A DNA stretch of 14,140 nucleotides from Streptococcaceae bacterium (GTDB lineage: Bacteria > Bacillota > Bacilli > Lactobacillales > Streptococcaceae), in contig CADFQU010000005.1 in the NCBI GenBank assembly GCA_902836505.1, forward strand, positions 1-14,140. Reading direction: 5' to 3'. A model generated the notes under the pieces. It had not been told where the DNA came from. It did no database searches and worked only from the letters and a program-made list of their open reading frames with translations. How positions within the stretch are numbered: the first letter of the stretch is position 1; each line of letters begins with the position of its first letter. Below, one piece after another: positions 7,643 to 14,140 of the stretch. A program made the position numbers and the translations under genes.

Positions 7643-7747
7643 GAATTCTGCTCATGAAAGGAAAAAGTGGTAAATTTCCCGAACGTTTTCACGATTTTCT
7701 TTCAAAATCTCCCCTTATGGAGGAGAGACAGGCTATTTTTTGACAAG

Positions 7748-7780
7748 AAAAAAACTGAGAACACTAAGTTCTCAGTTTTT
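7748..7780. terminator. Bidirectional terminator closing the polysaccharide operon
   Basis: AAAAACTGAGAAC and GTTCTCAGTTTTT form a perfect 13-bp stem with a 5-base loop (7750-7780). Each strand has a T-run on its exit side: seven for the minus strand and five for the plus strand. It starts about 15 bases after the stop codon of the GH8 gene. Confidence 0.92.
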
Positions 7781-7794
7781 CAAATGATGATCCA

Positions 7795-8898
7795 TTAGAA
7801 CAATTGAAGGGCAATCATGGTCGTCATGGTTGCATCGTAATAATTTTCTGTTGATAGATCTTGCATAAAGATAAACTTGTTCTGCTGCACCAACTTGAGA
7901 TAGCCATCTCCATTTTCAGCCGCATAGGATACCGGAGCGATGAAGCTAGCTGCTTGGTACTGATGAAGGGCATTGCCTTTCAGATCATAGCCTGCATAGA
8001 TATTTCGTTGCTTCATGAAGAAATCCAGCATCTTCTTGCCCAATTTTTGACTGGTCTTGTCCTGACTTTGAGCCAAGTTGTATGGCAGACGACAAGCGTT
8101 GTAAGAATAAGCACCATCATACTTGGATTCGATGGTATCCGGATCCGCTACACGCGCCCCTTGTTCATCTACCCACATAAAGTCTGGCAGAAGGCCTGTC
8201 TTACTTTGCGAACTGATGGCGTCAAGCTGGGCCAACATATTTTCTTTAATACTTAACCATTGTTCATTTCCAGTCAACTCATAGAAGGATTGGAAAAAGG
8301 ATGGAAGGGTATCAGAGGTTCTCATCAAGTGATAGAATTCGGAATCTTGATTGGCCCAATTCCCAACGGTCAAGACACCCGTTGTCTCATTGTAGTTGTA
8401 TTTGAGAATATCGTCCAAGATAGCCTTGGCTTGCTGTTGATAGCCTTCACCTTTTTCAGGCCACTGTTTTGCAGCCTCCATCAAGGCATAGGCAATATAT
8501 AGATCGCCATCCGTCGCATTTTGATGCTCAGATGAAAGCTCCCCTTTTTTGATGGTTTGTTTCCAAGCCATCAATTGGGTATCATCTAAGCGATTGTTTT
8601 GATAATAACGATACAGACGGTCAAAATCCTTTTGGTCGGCAAGGTCTTTCCTAGCCGCCTCTACTGTGATCATCATACCATAACCTTGCGCTTCTGACAA
8701 GACAACCGTTTCTTGGTCGCTATTGGTCGTACGAACATAGGATTGCTTCCCATCCGTCACGAGGTAGTGTTCCGTCCATTGACGATAGAGGCGGTTCCGC
8801 ATCTCTACCTTACTTCTTGTCCGAGCTAAGAAGAGGGTCAAACAAAAGACTGCCAGGATGACCACAAACCATAAATATTTCATTTTCTTTGTTCTCAT
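7795..8898 (-). CDS. Membrane-anchored glycosyl hydrolase family 8 (BcsZ/YdaJ-like)
   Basis: This 367-residue protein has one N-terminal membrane anchor (about 8-25) behind basic residues, and an extracellular (alpha/alpha)6-type GH8 domain. GH8 enzymes cut beta-linked polysaccharides such as cellulose, chitosan and xylan. The general-acid motif is present as SEAQGYGM (E69), and the second conserved acidic motif as NATDGDLYIAYAL (D130, D132). The usual base position in the YDAxR motif is Asn267 here (SYNACRLPY), as in GH8 members that use a different base. I chose the ATG at 8898, because GGAGGA (8902-8907) lies 3 bases upstream; the longer frame begins at a GTG at 8937 within the synthase gene. 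As last gene of the operon it probably trims or releases the polymer made by the synthase. Confidence 0.88.
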   Translation of the reverse strand: MRTKKMKYLWFVVILAVFCLTLFLARTRSKVEMRNRLYRQWTEHYLVTDGKQSYVRTTNSDQETVVLSEAQGYGMMITVEAARKDLADQKDFDRLYRYYQNNRLDDTQLMAWKQTIKKGELSSEHQNATDGDLYIAYALMEAAKQWPEKGEGYQQQAKAILDDILKYNYNETTGVLTVGNWANQDSEFYHLMRTSDTLPSFFQSFYELTGNEQWLSIKENMLAQLDAISSQSKTGLLPDFMWVDEQGARVADPDTIESKYDGAYSYNACRLPYNLAQSQDKTSQKLGKKMLDFFMKQRNIYAGYDLKGNALHQYQAASFIAPVSYAAENGDGYLKLVQQNKFIFMQDLSTENYYDATMTTMIALQLF

Positions 8899-8906
8899 AA
8901 GTCCTC

Positions 8907-10217
8907 CTAACCAGCAAACCGTTTCGTTTTCACCCACTTGGTTCCTTCACGATGAAGCAATTTATCCATGATGATGGATGAAATGGAATCAATCGAAACA
9001 ATGATGAAGAGTTGGGAATAGCTGAAGTAGGCTGCCAGGGCAAACCAAATCTGTTTCACCGTCGCCTGACCAAACTGAGAAGCCATGGCAATGTTGATTT
9101 GCAACAAATACAAACCAATCATCAGCACCCAGTTAAAGAGCATCAATTGGGCAATGTAGATATTTTCAGAGTCAAAAGCAAAGGGAATCTGTACGCCTGG
9201 AGCAAAGAGATGGATAAACATGGCAAGGACGTTGGCAAAGAAAATCAAATCAGAAAGAACAATGGCAAAGTTGAACCAAAAGAAGATACAAGAATAGTTA
9301 AAGACTTCTAACTTAACACGCCAGTTCCCTTTTCCGAATAAGTGTTTAAAGTTGGAAAGTACAACCTCGTAGTTCCCTTTTGCCCAACGTTTCCGTTGCA
9401 TGTAATAGGTTTTTAGGGTCTCTGGCTCTTGTTGGAAAGCTTCAGAGTTGTATGCCAAAGCGATCAGTTTTCCGCTTTGCATGATCTTGAAGGAAATATC
9501 CGTGTCCTCCGTCAAGGCACCATTCTTCCAACCACCAATACTTTTGACAAATTCTGTTTGGATAATAAAGTTGGTCCCTGGAATCCGTCCGATTTTGAAG
9601 AGATTCCACATCCCGACGTGGTGAACCCGTTGGGTCACGACGATTTCTTGGTTGATGCAACGCGTCAAGAAGTTCTGGTTGGCATTTCTCGTCTTGTTGC
9701 GTCCAAATGAAGCCACATGGCGTTCTGGATCTTTAAGAACTTCCTTGACCAAGAAATAAAGAGCATTTTTCTCAGGCATGGCATCCGCATCATAGACACA
9801 AATATAATCTCCTGTCGCCATCTTCAAGGCATCATTTAATACTCCAGCTTTTCCACCTGTACCGGTACGGTCAATAATAGTCACGTCTCGTCCAGCATAT
9901 TCCGGAAGGGCTTTGACAGCCAAACACTCCTCATAGGTACGATCCGAGCAATTATCTGCAAAGAGAAGCAATTCCACTCGATCATGAGGGTAATTCATAT
10001 CCAAAATGGCCTTAGCAGTTTGAGCAATCACAACATCTTCGTTATGAGCGGGTACCACGATGGTTACTTTCGGATAATAGAGAAGCGGGCTCGTATCCAC
10101 ACGGAAATCACTGTGTTTTAACCAGAATTGAACCGCTGAAATCAGGATCACCAAGCCCCAGGCTAGAGATAACCAGATAGAAATCAAGGTGAAAATCATT
10201 AAAATTTGACTAATCAT
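8907..10217 (-). CDS. Processive family 2 glycosyltransferase (polysaccharide synthase)
   Basis: This 436-residue membrane synthase is of the cellulose/chitin/hyaluronan/PNAG type. A leading hydrophobic region (3-33) is followed by a GT-A domain with VPAHNED (55-61), ADN (87-89), the metal-binding DAD (143-145), the catalytic TED (236-238) and the processivity motif QRKRW (274-278). Long hydrophobic regions follow at about 308-339, 353-379 and 389-415. Such enzymes polymerise a nucleotide sugar on the inner face and extrude the chain themselves. The substrate is not readable from motifs. The linked UDP-GlcNAc 2-epimerase suggests UDP-ManNAc or UDP-GlcNAc. The ATG at 10217 overlaps the small upstream gene by 8 bases. 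No PilZ domain or separate BcsB-like partner is seen. Confidence 0.93.
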   Translation of the reverse strand: MISQILMIFTLISIWLSLAWGLVILISAVQFWLKHSDFRVDTSPLLYYPKVTIVVPAHNEDVVIAQTAKAILDMNYPHDRVELLLFADNCSDRTYEECLAVKALPEYAGRDVTIIDRTGTGGKAGVLNDALKMATGDYICVYDADAMPEKNALYFLVKEVLKDPERHVASFGRNKTRNANQNFLTRCINQEIVVTQRVHHVGMWNLFKIGRIPGTNFIIQTEFVKSIGGWKNGALTEDTDISFKIMQSGKLIALAYNSEAFQQEPETLKTYYMQRKRWAKGNYEVVLSNFKHLFGKGNWRVKLEVFNYSCIFFWFNFAIVLSDLIFFANVLAMFIHLFAPGVQIPFAFDSENIYIAQLMLFNWVLMIGLYLLQINIAMASQFGQATVKQIWFALAAYFSYSQLFIIVSIDSISSIIMDKLLHREGTKWVKTKRFAG

Positions 10218-10350
10218 GGTCCACCGCCTTAAAGTTTTTGTTTACCCGATGGTAGATGACCAAATAGGCAATAAATAATGCACAAAAGCACACCGCAAAG
10301 AATAGACTAATCCCTAGGGCCAGCCCAAAAAATAGGTTTGTAAGAGTCAT
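10210..10350 (-). CDS. Small single-helix membrane protein (46 residues), unrecognised
   Basis: The short frame starts MTLTNLFFGLALGISLFF and ends KNFKAVDHD. A single hydrophobic segment spans about residues 5-33, followed by a short basic and polar tail (YHRVNKN). I do not recognise a family. Support for a real gene is good: GGAGGA (10355-10360) lies 4 bases before the ATG and overlaps the stop of the upstream gene. The stop codon lies within the start of the synthase gene, giving an 8-base overlap. Its position directly before a processive synthase recalls small membrane partners such as IcaD/PgaD, but the resemblance is only of layout, size and topology. Confidence 0.72.
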   Translation of the reverse strand: MTLTNLFFGLALGISLFFAVCFCALFIAYLVIYHRVNKNFKAVDHD

Positions 10351-10359
10351 CGGTTCCTC

Positions 10360-11148
10360 CTAATATTCCACAATAATATCCGTTTCAAGTTGACGTTTCA
10401 AGTTACTAATAGCTTCCTGGTAGCTATGGAATTTCGTCCGATTGGTTGAATCCACCACCAAGTATCCTTTTTGGAATTGAATAGCTTGATTACCGTCTTC
10501 TCCCTTAAAGACCAGAGATTCTAATTGATTTTTTAAATACAACTGATAATATTCTTGCAAATTTCGTTGCTGACTATTCGTAAGTACTAGGAAATTGCCA
10601 TCTGAAACATAATAAAGTCTCTCATCTTGTATCAAATGGTGGCCAATCAGATAATGAATTTGGTTCAGCGTCCGATTGTACTCACGAGGATGAATTTGAT
10701 AGAAAAGTTCCTCATGAGACCAATGAATCAAGAGAGCTTGTAATTTCTGTTCCTGTTGAACACCTGAGTGTTCCAGCAAGCCACGGTAGGCAACTTCAGC
10801 ATCCTCTTCTTGGTTTTGAACCTTAGCAACTTCTTTAAATAAGTAGTAGCGAATTTTTGATAACATTCCAATCAGAATAGGGAAAGAGAAAAGCAATAAC
10901 AGTGCTTGGTTTGCAGGGATATACACAACTCCTGCCACCAGAAAGACAATTCCTAAACCGACTGAAATTAAAATCGTCCAAGTCAGAAGCAAATTGGATA
11001 AGACAAGAGAGGCAAACAAGGCTAACACGAGAAAGAGAACTTCCTCTATAATAATCTCGCGTGCAAAGAATAGACAGTACAACAGGACAGCCAATTCAAA
11101 GCCGACCAAAATAAGCATCCAGTCCCCTAAAAGATTCCTTCTTTTCAT
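10360..11148 (-). CDS. Four-helix membrane protein with degenerate GGDEF-like domain (YdaK/PelD-like, putative)
   Basis: This 262-residue protein has four hydrophobic segments (about 9-29, 35-55, 56-77, 80-98), a charged probable coiled linker (about 104-135) and a C-terminal cytoplasmic domain. That domain follows the GGDEF strand order: LQALLIHW (as in the LLLIDID strand), a helix with YNRTLNQIHYLIGHHL, then LYYVSDGNFLVLT where active enzymes have the GGDEF hairpin. The signature reads SDGNF (182-186), so catalysis is not expected, and no clear RxxD inhibitory site precedes it. The assignment rests on pattern and context, not on a search. In polysaccharide operons such degenerate domains (B. 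subtilis YdaK, PelD) act as nucleotide receptors for the synthase. The gene follows wecB by 2 bases and precedes the small gene by 9. Confidence 0.7.
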   Translation of the reverse strand: MKRRNLLGDWMLILVGFELAVLLYCLFFAREIIIEEVLFLVLALFASLVLSNLLLTWTILISVGLGIVFLVAGVVYIPANQALLLLFSFPILIGMLSKIRYYLFKEVAKVQNQEEDAEVAYRGLLEHSGVQQEQKLQALLIHWSHEELFYQIHPREYNRTLNQIHYLIGHHLIQDERLYYVSDGNFLVLTNSQQRNLQEYYQLYLKNQLESLVFKGEDGNQAIQFQKGYLVVDSTNRTKFHSYQEAISNLKRQLETDIIVEY

Positions 11149-11150
11149 TC

Positions 11151-12302
11151 CTAAATCTCTCCCTCTATAAATTCAGATACCGAGTCAACGAGGCCATAAT
11201 AGTGCTGAATGGCTTGAACAATCCGCTCAGATGCCTCCCCATCTCCATATGGATTTCGAGCCGAAGCCATTTTTTGATACAGATCTGGGTCCGTCAACAG
11301 AGCAGTCATTTCCTCCTTGACGCGCTCAGGGTCGGTTCCGACCAATTTTAAAGTTCCAGCTTTGACACCTTCTGGACGTTCGGTCGTATCCCGAAGGACT
11401 AAGACAGGCTTGCCTAAGGAAGGGGCCTCCTCCTGAACTCCTCCCGAATCAGACATAATAAAGTAACTTCTCGATGCTAGGTTATGAAAGTCAAAGACGT
11501 CCAAAGGAGCAATCAAATGAATGCGATCGTGGTCTCCTAAGATGTCCTTAGCCGCCTCTTGAACAGCTGGACTGAGGTGGACTGGATACACAACTTCCAA
11601 TTTCGGATGGGCATCCACCATTTCTCTCAAGGCACCAAACACAGCTCGCATCGGCTGACCTTGGTTTTCCCGACGGTGCATGGTCACTAAGACCAGTTTC
11701 TTCTCCGGATCTAACTGATCGAGCACCTGGTGGTGATAATCCTCTTGTACTGTCAATCGCAGGGCATCAATCGCCGTATTCCCCGTAATGAAGATGGCCG
11801 ACTCTGGATGATGTTCCATAAGAAGATTTGCCTTGCTTTCACTAGTTGGGGCAAAATAGAGATCTGCCAGGTTATCCGTCATTTGACGGTTCATTTCCTC
11901 AGGGAAAGGCGAATACTTATCGAAAGTTCTGAGACCCGCCTCCACATGACCGATACGGACTTGGTTATAAAAGGCAACAAGACTGGCCGCAAAAGTCGTC
12001 GTTGTGTCCCCATGAACCAAAATCATATCCGGATGCACTTCTTTCACAACTGGGTCAAATTTTTCAAGGATTTTAGCCGTAATATCTAGAAGAGATTGGT
12101 TTTTCCCCATAATATCTAGATCGTAATCCGGTTGAATATGGAAGGTCTCTAGCACTTGATCCAGCATTTGACGATGCTGAGCAGTTACTACTGTAATCGT
12201 TTCAATGGTCTCACTTTGCTTTTGGAGCTCTAAAACCAGGGGAGCCATTTTAATAGCTTCTGGACGCGTCCCAAAAACAACCATCACTTTAATCTTTTTC
12301 AT
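11151..12302 (-). CDS. wecB: UDP-N-acetylglucosamine 2-epimerase (non-hydrolysing)
   Basis: This cytoplasmic enzyme interconverts UDP-GlcNAc and UDP-ManNAc. The roughly 383-residue length is normal. Typical motifs are visible: GTRPEAIKMAPL near the amino end, HGDTTTTFAASL, HVEAGLRTFDKYSPFPEEMN (allosteric and catalytic region), and DSGGVQEEAPSLGKPVLVLRD near the C-terminus with TTERPEG after it. The epimerase keeps the UDP, unlike hydrolysing sialic-acid enzymes. Two adjacent ATGs exist (12305 and 12302). AGGTGA is 4 bases from the second and 1 base from the first, so I prefer 12302. As first gene of the operon it probably supplies UDP-ManNAc to the synthase encoded downstream, but the product could also feed other surface glycans. 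Confidence 0.95.
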   Translation of the reverse strand: MKKIKVMVVFGTRPEAIKMAPLVLELQKQSETIETITVVTAQHRQMLDQVLETFHIQPDYDLDIMGKNQSLLDITAKILEKFDPVVKEVHPDMILVHGDTTTTFAASLVAFYNQVRIGHVEAGLRTFDKYSPFPEEMNRQMTDNLADLYFAPTSESKANLLMEHHPESAIFITGNTAIDALRLTVQEDYHHQVLDQLDPEKKLVLVTMHRRENQGQPMRAVFGALREMVDAHPKLEVVYPVHLSPAVQEAAKDILGDHDRIHLIAPLDVFDFHNLASRSYFIMSDSGGVQEEAPSLGKPVLVLRDTTERPEGVKAGTLKLVGTDPERVKEEMTALLTDPDLYQKMASARNPYGDGEASERIVQAIQHYYGLVDSVSEFIEGEI

Positions 12303-12361
12303 CATCTCACCTTTTTAACTTTGTGATTTTTTTAACAAAATCGACAACACTTTTCCCATCC

Positions 12362-12390
12362 ATTCTACCTTCAGTAGCTTCAAAAGTCAA
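12362..12390 (-). promoter_or_regulatory. Sigma-A promoter of the wecB polysaccharide operon
   Basis: On the minus strand: -35 TTGACT (5/6, 12385-12390), a 17-bp spacer, and -10 TAGAAT (5/6, 12362-12367). Transcription would start near 12355 and give a leader of about 50 bases. It is among the best promoters in the window and suggests the operon is expressed by the housekeeping sigma factor, not by ComX. Confidence 0.78.
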
Positions 12391-12646
12391 ACTATCTCAA
12401 TGCTTTCGTAATACATTTAATCGAATTTTAATAATCTGTAATTTATATGTAACATTCGAATCTTTCGAGCCCTTAAAACCCTTGAAATAGCTGGTTTTTA
12501 TACTATTTTTTTTTAACATCCAAACGTTTATGAAGTTTCATTTTCATTACTAAAGTATTCATTATTTTAAATATATATTTATTTTTGCGCATATTTTTAA
12601 ACTGATATTATAGGAAAAAGCGGGGCCATATGGTTATTTTTAGGCA

Positions 12647-12683
12647 TAAAAAGAAGCCTTACTGAAGATCAGTAAAGCTTCTT
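12647..12683 (-). terminator. Intrinsic terminator after rpoC
   Basis: In the minus-strand RNA, AAGAAGCUUUACUGA pairs with UCAGUAAGGCUUCUU (15 bp, one U-G pair) around a 3-base loop, and UUUUUAU follows. It begins 6 bases after the rpoC stop codon and should end the rpoB-rpoC transcript. Confidence 0.93.
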
Positions 12684-12689
12684 TTAGGA

Positions 12690-14140
12690 TTAATTTTCTT
12701 CCACTACAATTGATTCAACAGTTTCAGTTGCTTCTTCTGTAACAGGAACTTCTTCGATAATTTCGACTTCATTGACTGCTTGTGGTTCCAAGTTACGGTA
12801 ACGAGCCATACCTGTACCAGCAGGAATAATCTTACCAATGATAACATTTTCCTTGAGTCCAAGGAGATGGTCTTTCTTGCCGCGAATCGCTGCGTCAGTG
12901 AGGACACGAGTTGTTTCCTGGAAGGAAGCCGCTGACAAGAAACTATTGGTTTCAAGAGAGGCCTTGGTGATCCCCATAAGGACTGGACGAGCCGTTGCAG
13001 GAACCCCACCAGAAATAACCACATCACGGTTGGCATCTGTAAAGTCTGTGATATCCATGAGAGTACCCATGAGAAGGTCTGTATCTCCTGGATCCATGAC
13101 ACGTACTTTACGGATCATTTGACGCACCATTACCTCGATGTGTTTGTCACCGATTTCCACCCCTTGGCTACGGTATACTTTTTGTACTTCCGCAAGGAGG
13201 TAAGTTTCAACAGACAAAACATCACGAACGGCAAGGAGACGTTTTGGTTGGATAGACCCTTCTGTAAGAGCAGCACCACGAGAGACTTGATCTCCCACTT
13301 CGACTTTCATGCGGGCTGTGTAAGGGACAACGTATTCTCCCTCTCCAGTCGCACCACGAACAAAGACTTTCTTGGTCCGTGTCGAAGCATCTTCTTCAAT
13401 GGCTGTGACTTCCCCTTTGACCTCAGTGATGACCGCTTCCCCTTTCGGATTGCGAGCTTCAAAGATTTCTTGGACACGAGGAAGACCTTGCGTGATATCG
13501 GTATTTGAGGCAACCCCACCCGTGTGGAAGGTACGCATTGTAAGCTGTGTACCAGGTTCCCCGATAGATTGGGCTGCGATGGTTCCGACTGCTTCACCAA
13601 CTTCAACTGCATCACCAGTCGCCAAGTTGATACCGTAACAGTGACGGCAGACACCATGGCGGGTGTTACATGTAAAGACAGAACGGATGGTCACTGCTTC
13701 AACACCTGCATTGACGATGTCACGAGCGATATCTTCTGTAATCAAGGTATCTGGACCAACGATGACTTCTCCTGTTTCAGGGTGTTTAACAGATTTCTTG
13801 GTATAACGACCTGTCAAACGCTCTTCCAATGGTTCAATCATTTCTTTACCATCTGTAATAGAGGTAATCAGAAGTCCACGGTCAGTTCCACAGTCATCTT
13901 CACGAATGATCACGTCTTGGGCAACGTCAACCAAACGACGAGTCAAGTAACCTGAATCGGCTGTCTTGAGGGCCGTATCTGTCATCCCTTTACGAGCACC
14001 GTGAGTAGAGAAGAACATTTCGAGTACTGATAAACCTTCGCGGAAGTTTGAAAGGATCGGCAATTCCATAATCCGTCCGTTTGGAGCAGCCATCAAACCA
14101 CGCATACCGGCAAGCTGTGAGAAGTTTGAGATGTTACCAC
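12690..14140 (-). CDS. rpoC: DNA-directed RNA polymerase beta' subunit, C-terminal part (runs off window)
   Basis: The last 482 or so codons of the beta' subunit are present, and the frame stays open past base 14140. It begins in [16 protein letters not shown], which links to the secondary channel region. Then come the bridge helix ([19 protein letters not shown]), the second zinc site with the spaced cysteines of DDCGTDRG and [11 protein letters not shown], and the trigger loop ([20 protein letters not shown]). The C-terminal clamp and acidic tail ([17 protein letters not shown]) close the protein. Nothing unusual is seen in the catalytic parts. This conserved gene anchors the locus: in related streptococci the DUF1033-comG genes lie close to rpoC. 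Confidence 0.99.
   Translation of the reverse strand, partial: GNISNFSQLAGMRGLMAAPNGRIMELPILSNFREGLSVLEMFFSTHGARKGMTDTALKTADSGYLTRRLVDVAQDVIIREDDCGTDRGLLITSITDGKEMIEPLEERLTGRYTKKSVKHPETGEVIVGPDTLITEDIARDIVNAGVEAVTIRSVFTCNTRHGVCRHCYGINLATGDAVEVGEAVGTIAAQSIGEPGTQLTMRTFHTGGVASNTDITQGLPRVQEIFEARNPKGEAVITEVKGEVTAIEEDASTRTKKVFVRGATGEGEYVVPYTARMKVEVGDQVSRGAALTEGSIQPKRLLAVRDVLSVETYLLAEVQKVYRSQGVEIGDKHIEVMVRQMIRKVRVMDPGDTDLLMGTLMDITDFTDANRDVVISGGVPATARPVLMGITKASLETNSFLSAASFQETTRVLTDAAIRGKKDHLLGLKENVIIGKIIPAGTGMARYRNLEPQAVNEVEIIEEVPVTEEATETVESIVVEEN

Larger units (their letters stand above)
12306..12689. other. Gene-free AT-rich intergenic region between rpoC and the polysaccharide operon
   Basis: This 384-base gap contains the rpoC terminator at one end and the operon promoter near the other; both are listed separately. 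The middle (about 12480-12600) is strongly AT-rich with poly-A and poly-T runs. An inverted repeat TCGAA-3-TTCGA lies at 12456-12468, with another TCGAA at 12421-12425. A TATAAT at 12607-12612 on the minus strand lacks a -35. The only open frames are under 30 codons and lack ribosome binding sites. Confidence 0.7.

Noticed and set aside
8899..8937. Longer GH8 protein from the GTG at 8937
   Set aside because: It overlaps the synthase gene, and a GGAGGA site 3 bases before the ATG at 8898 marks a better start just ahead of the membrane anchor.
12403..12410. Possible second com box (TACGAAAG, minus strand) before the polysaccharide operon
   Set aside because: It matches the com box in only 6 of 8 positions, lacks the T-rich flank and lies upstream of a good sigma-A promoter.
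12509..12598. 29-codon minus-strand frame (MRKNKYIFKIMN...) in the rpoC-wecB gap
   Set aside because: Its composition simply reflects the AT-rich DNA and it has no ribosome binding site.

Overview
The window is a stretch of low-GC Gram-positive chromosome, almost certainly Streptococcus and most like the mitis/sanguinis/parasanguinis relatives. The evidence is a complete comG (also called comY or cgl) competence pilus operon, recognisable by strong residue-level resemblance to pneumococcal ComGA-ComGG, followed by a YtxK-like methylase and ackA, with DUF1033 and rpoC upstream. The species cannot be fixed from the sequence alone. Every convincing gene is on the minus strand, so transcription runs from high to low coordinates.

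Layout in transcription order. (1) 14140-12690: the 3' part of rpoC, closed by a strong hairpin terminator. (2) 12689-12306: a 384-base gene-free, AT-rich gap holding that terminator and a good sigma-A promoter. (3) 12305-7795: a tight five-gene operon: a UDP-GlcNAc 2-epimerase (wecB type), a four-helix membrane protein with what looks like a degenerate GGDEF domain, a 46-residue one-helix membrane protein, a processive family 2 glycosyltransferase, and a membrane-anchored GH8 glycosidase. It ends at a 13-bp bidirectional hairpin. (4) 7587-7210: DUF1033 with its own promoter and terminator. (5) 7130-2397: a com box, then comGA-GB-GC-GD-GE-GF-GG with overlapping genes, then a methylase-like gene (comYH of S. 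mutans). (6) 2348-1152: ackA, with its own promoter inside the end of the methylase gene, and a terminator. (7) 1011-325: a CPBP/CAAX-type membrane protease. (8) 165-1: the start of folP, preceded by a leader with three hairpins, the last terminator-like.

How the genes work together. ComGA powers and ComGB anchors assembly of the ComGC pilus with minor pilins ComGD-GG, which captures DNA during competence. The com box indicates ComX (SigX) control. The five-gene operon is the unusual part. Its content matches the logic of secreted beta-polysaccharide systems such as B. subtilis ydaJKLMN and Listeria pss: an epimerase to supply UDP-ManNAc, a synthase that polymerises and exports, a small membrane partner, a receiver-like membrane regulator, and a glycosidase that trims the product. 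I infer an exopolysaccharide, possibly of ManNAc. The polymer and the ligand of the degenerate GGDEF domain are unknown.
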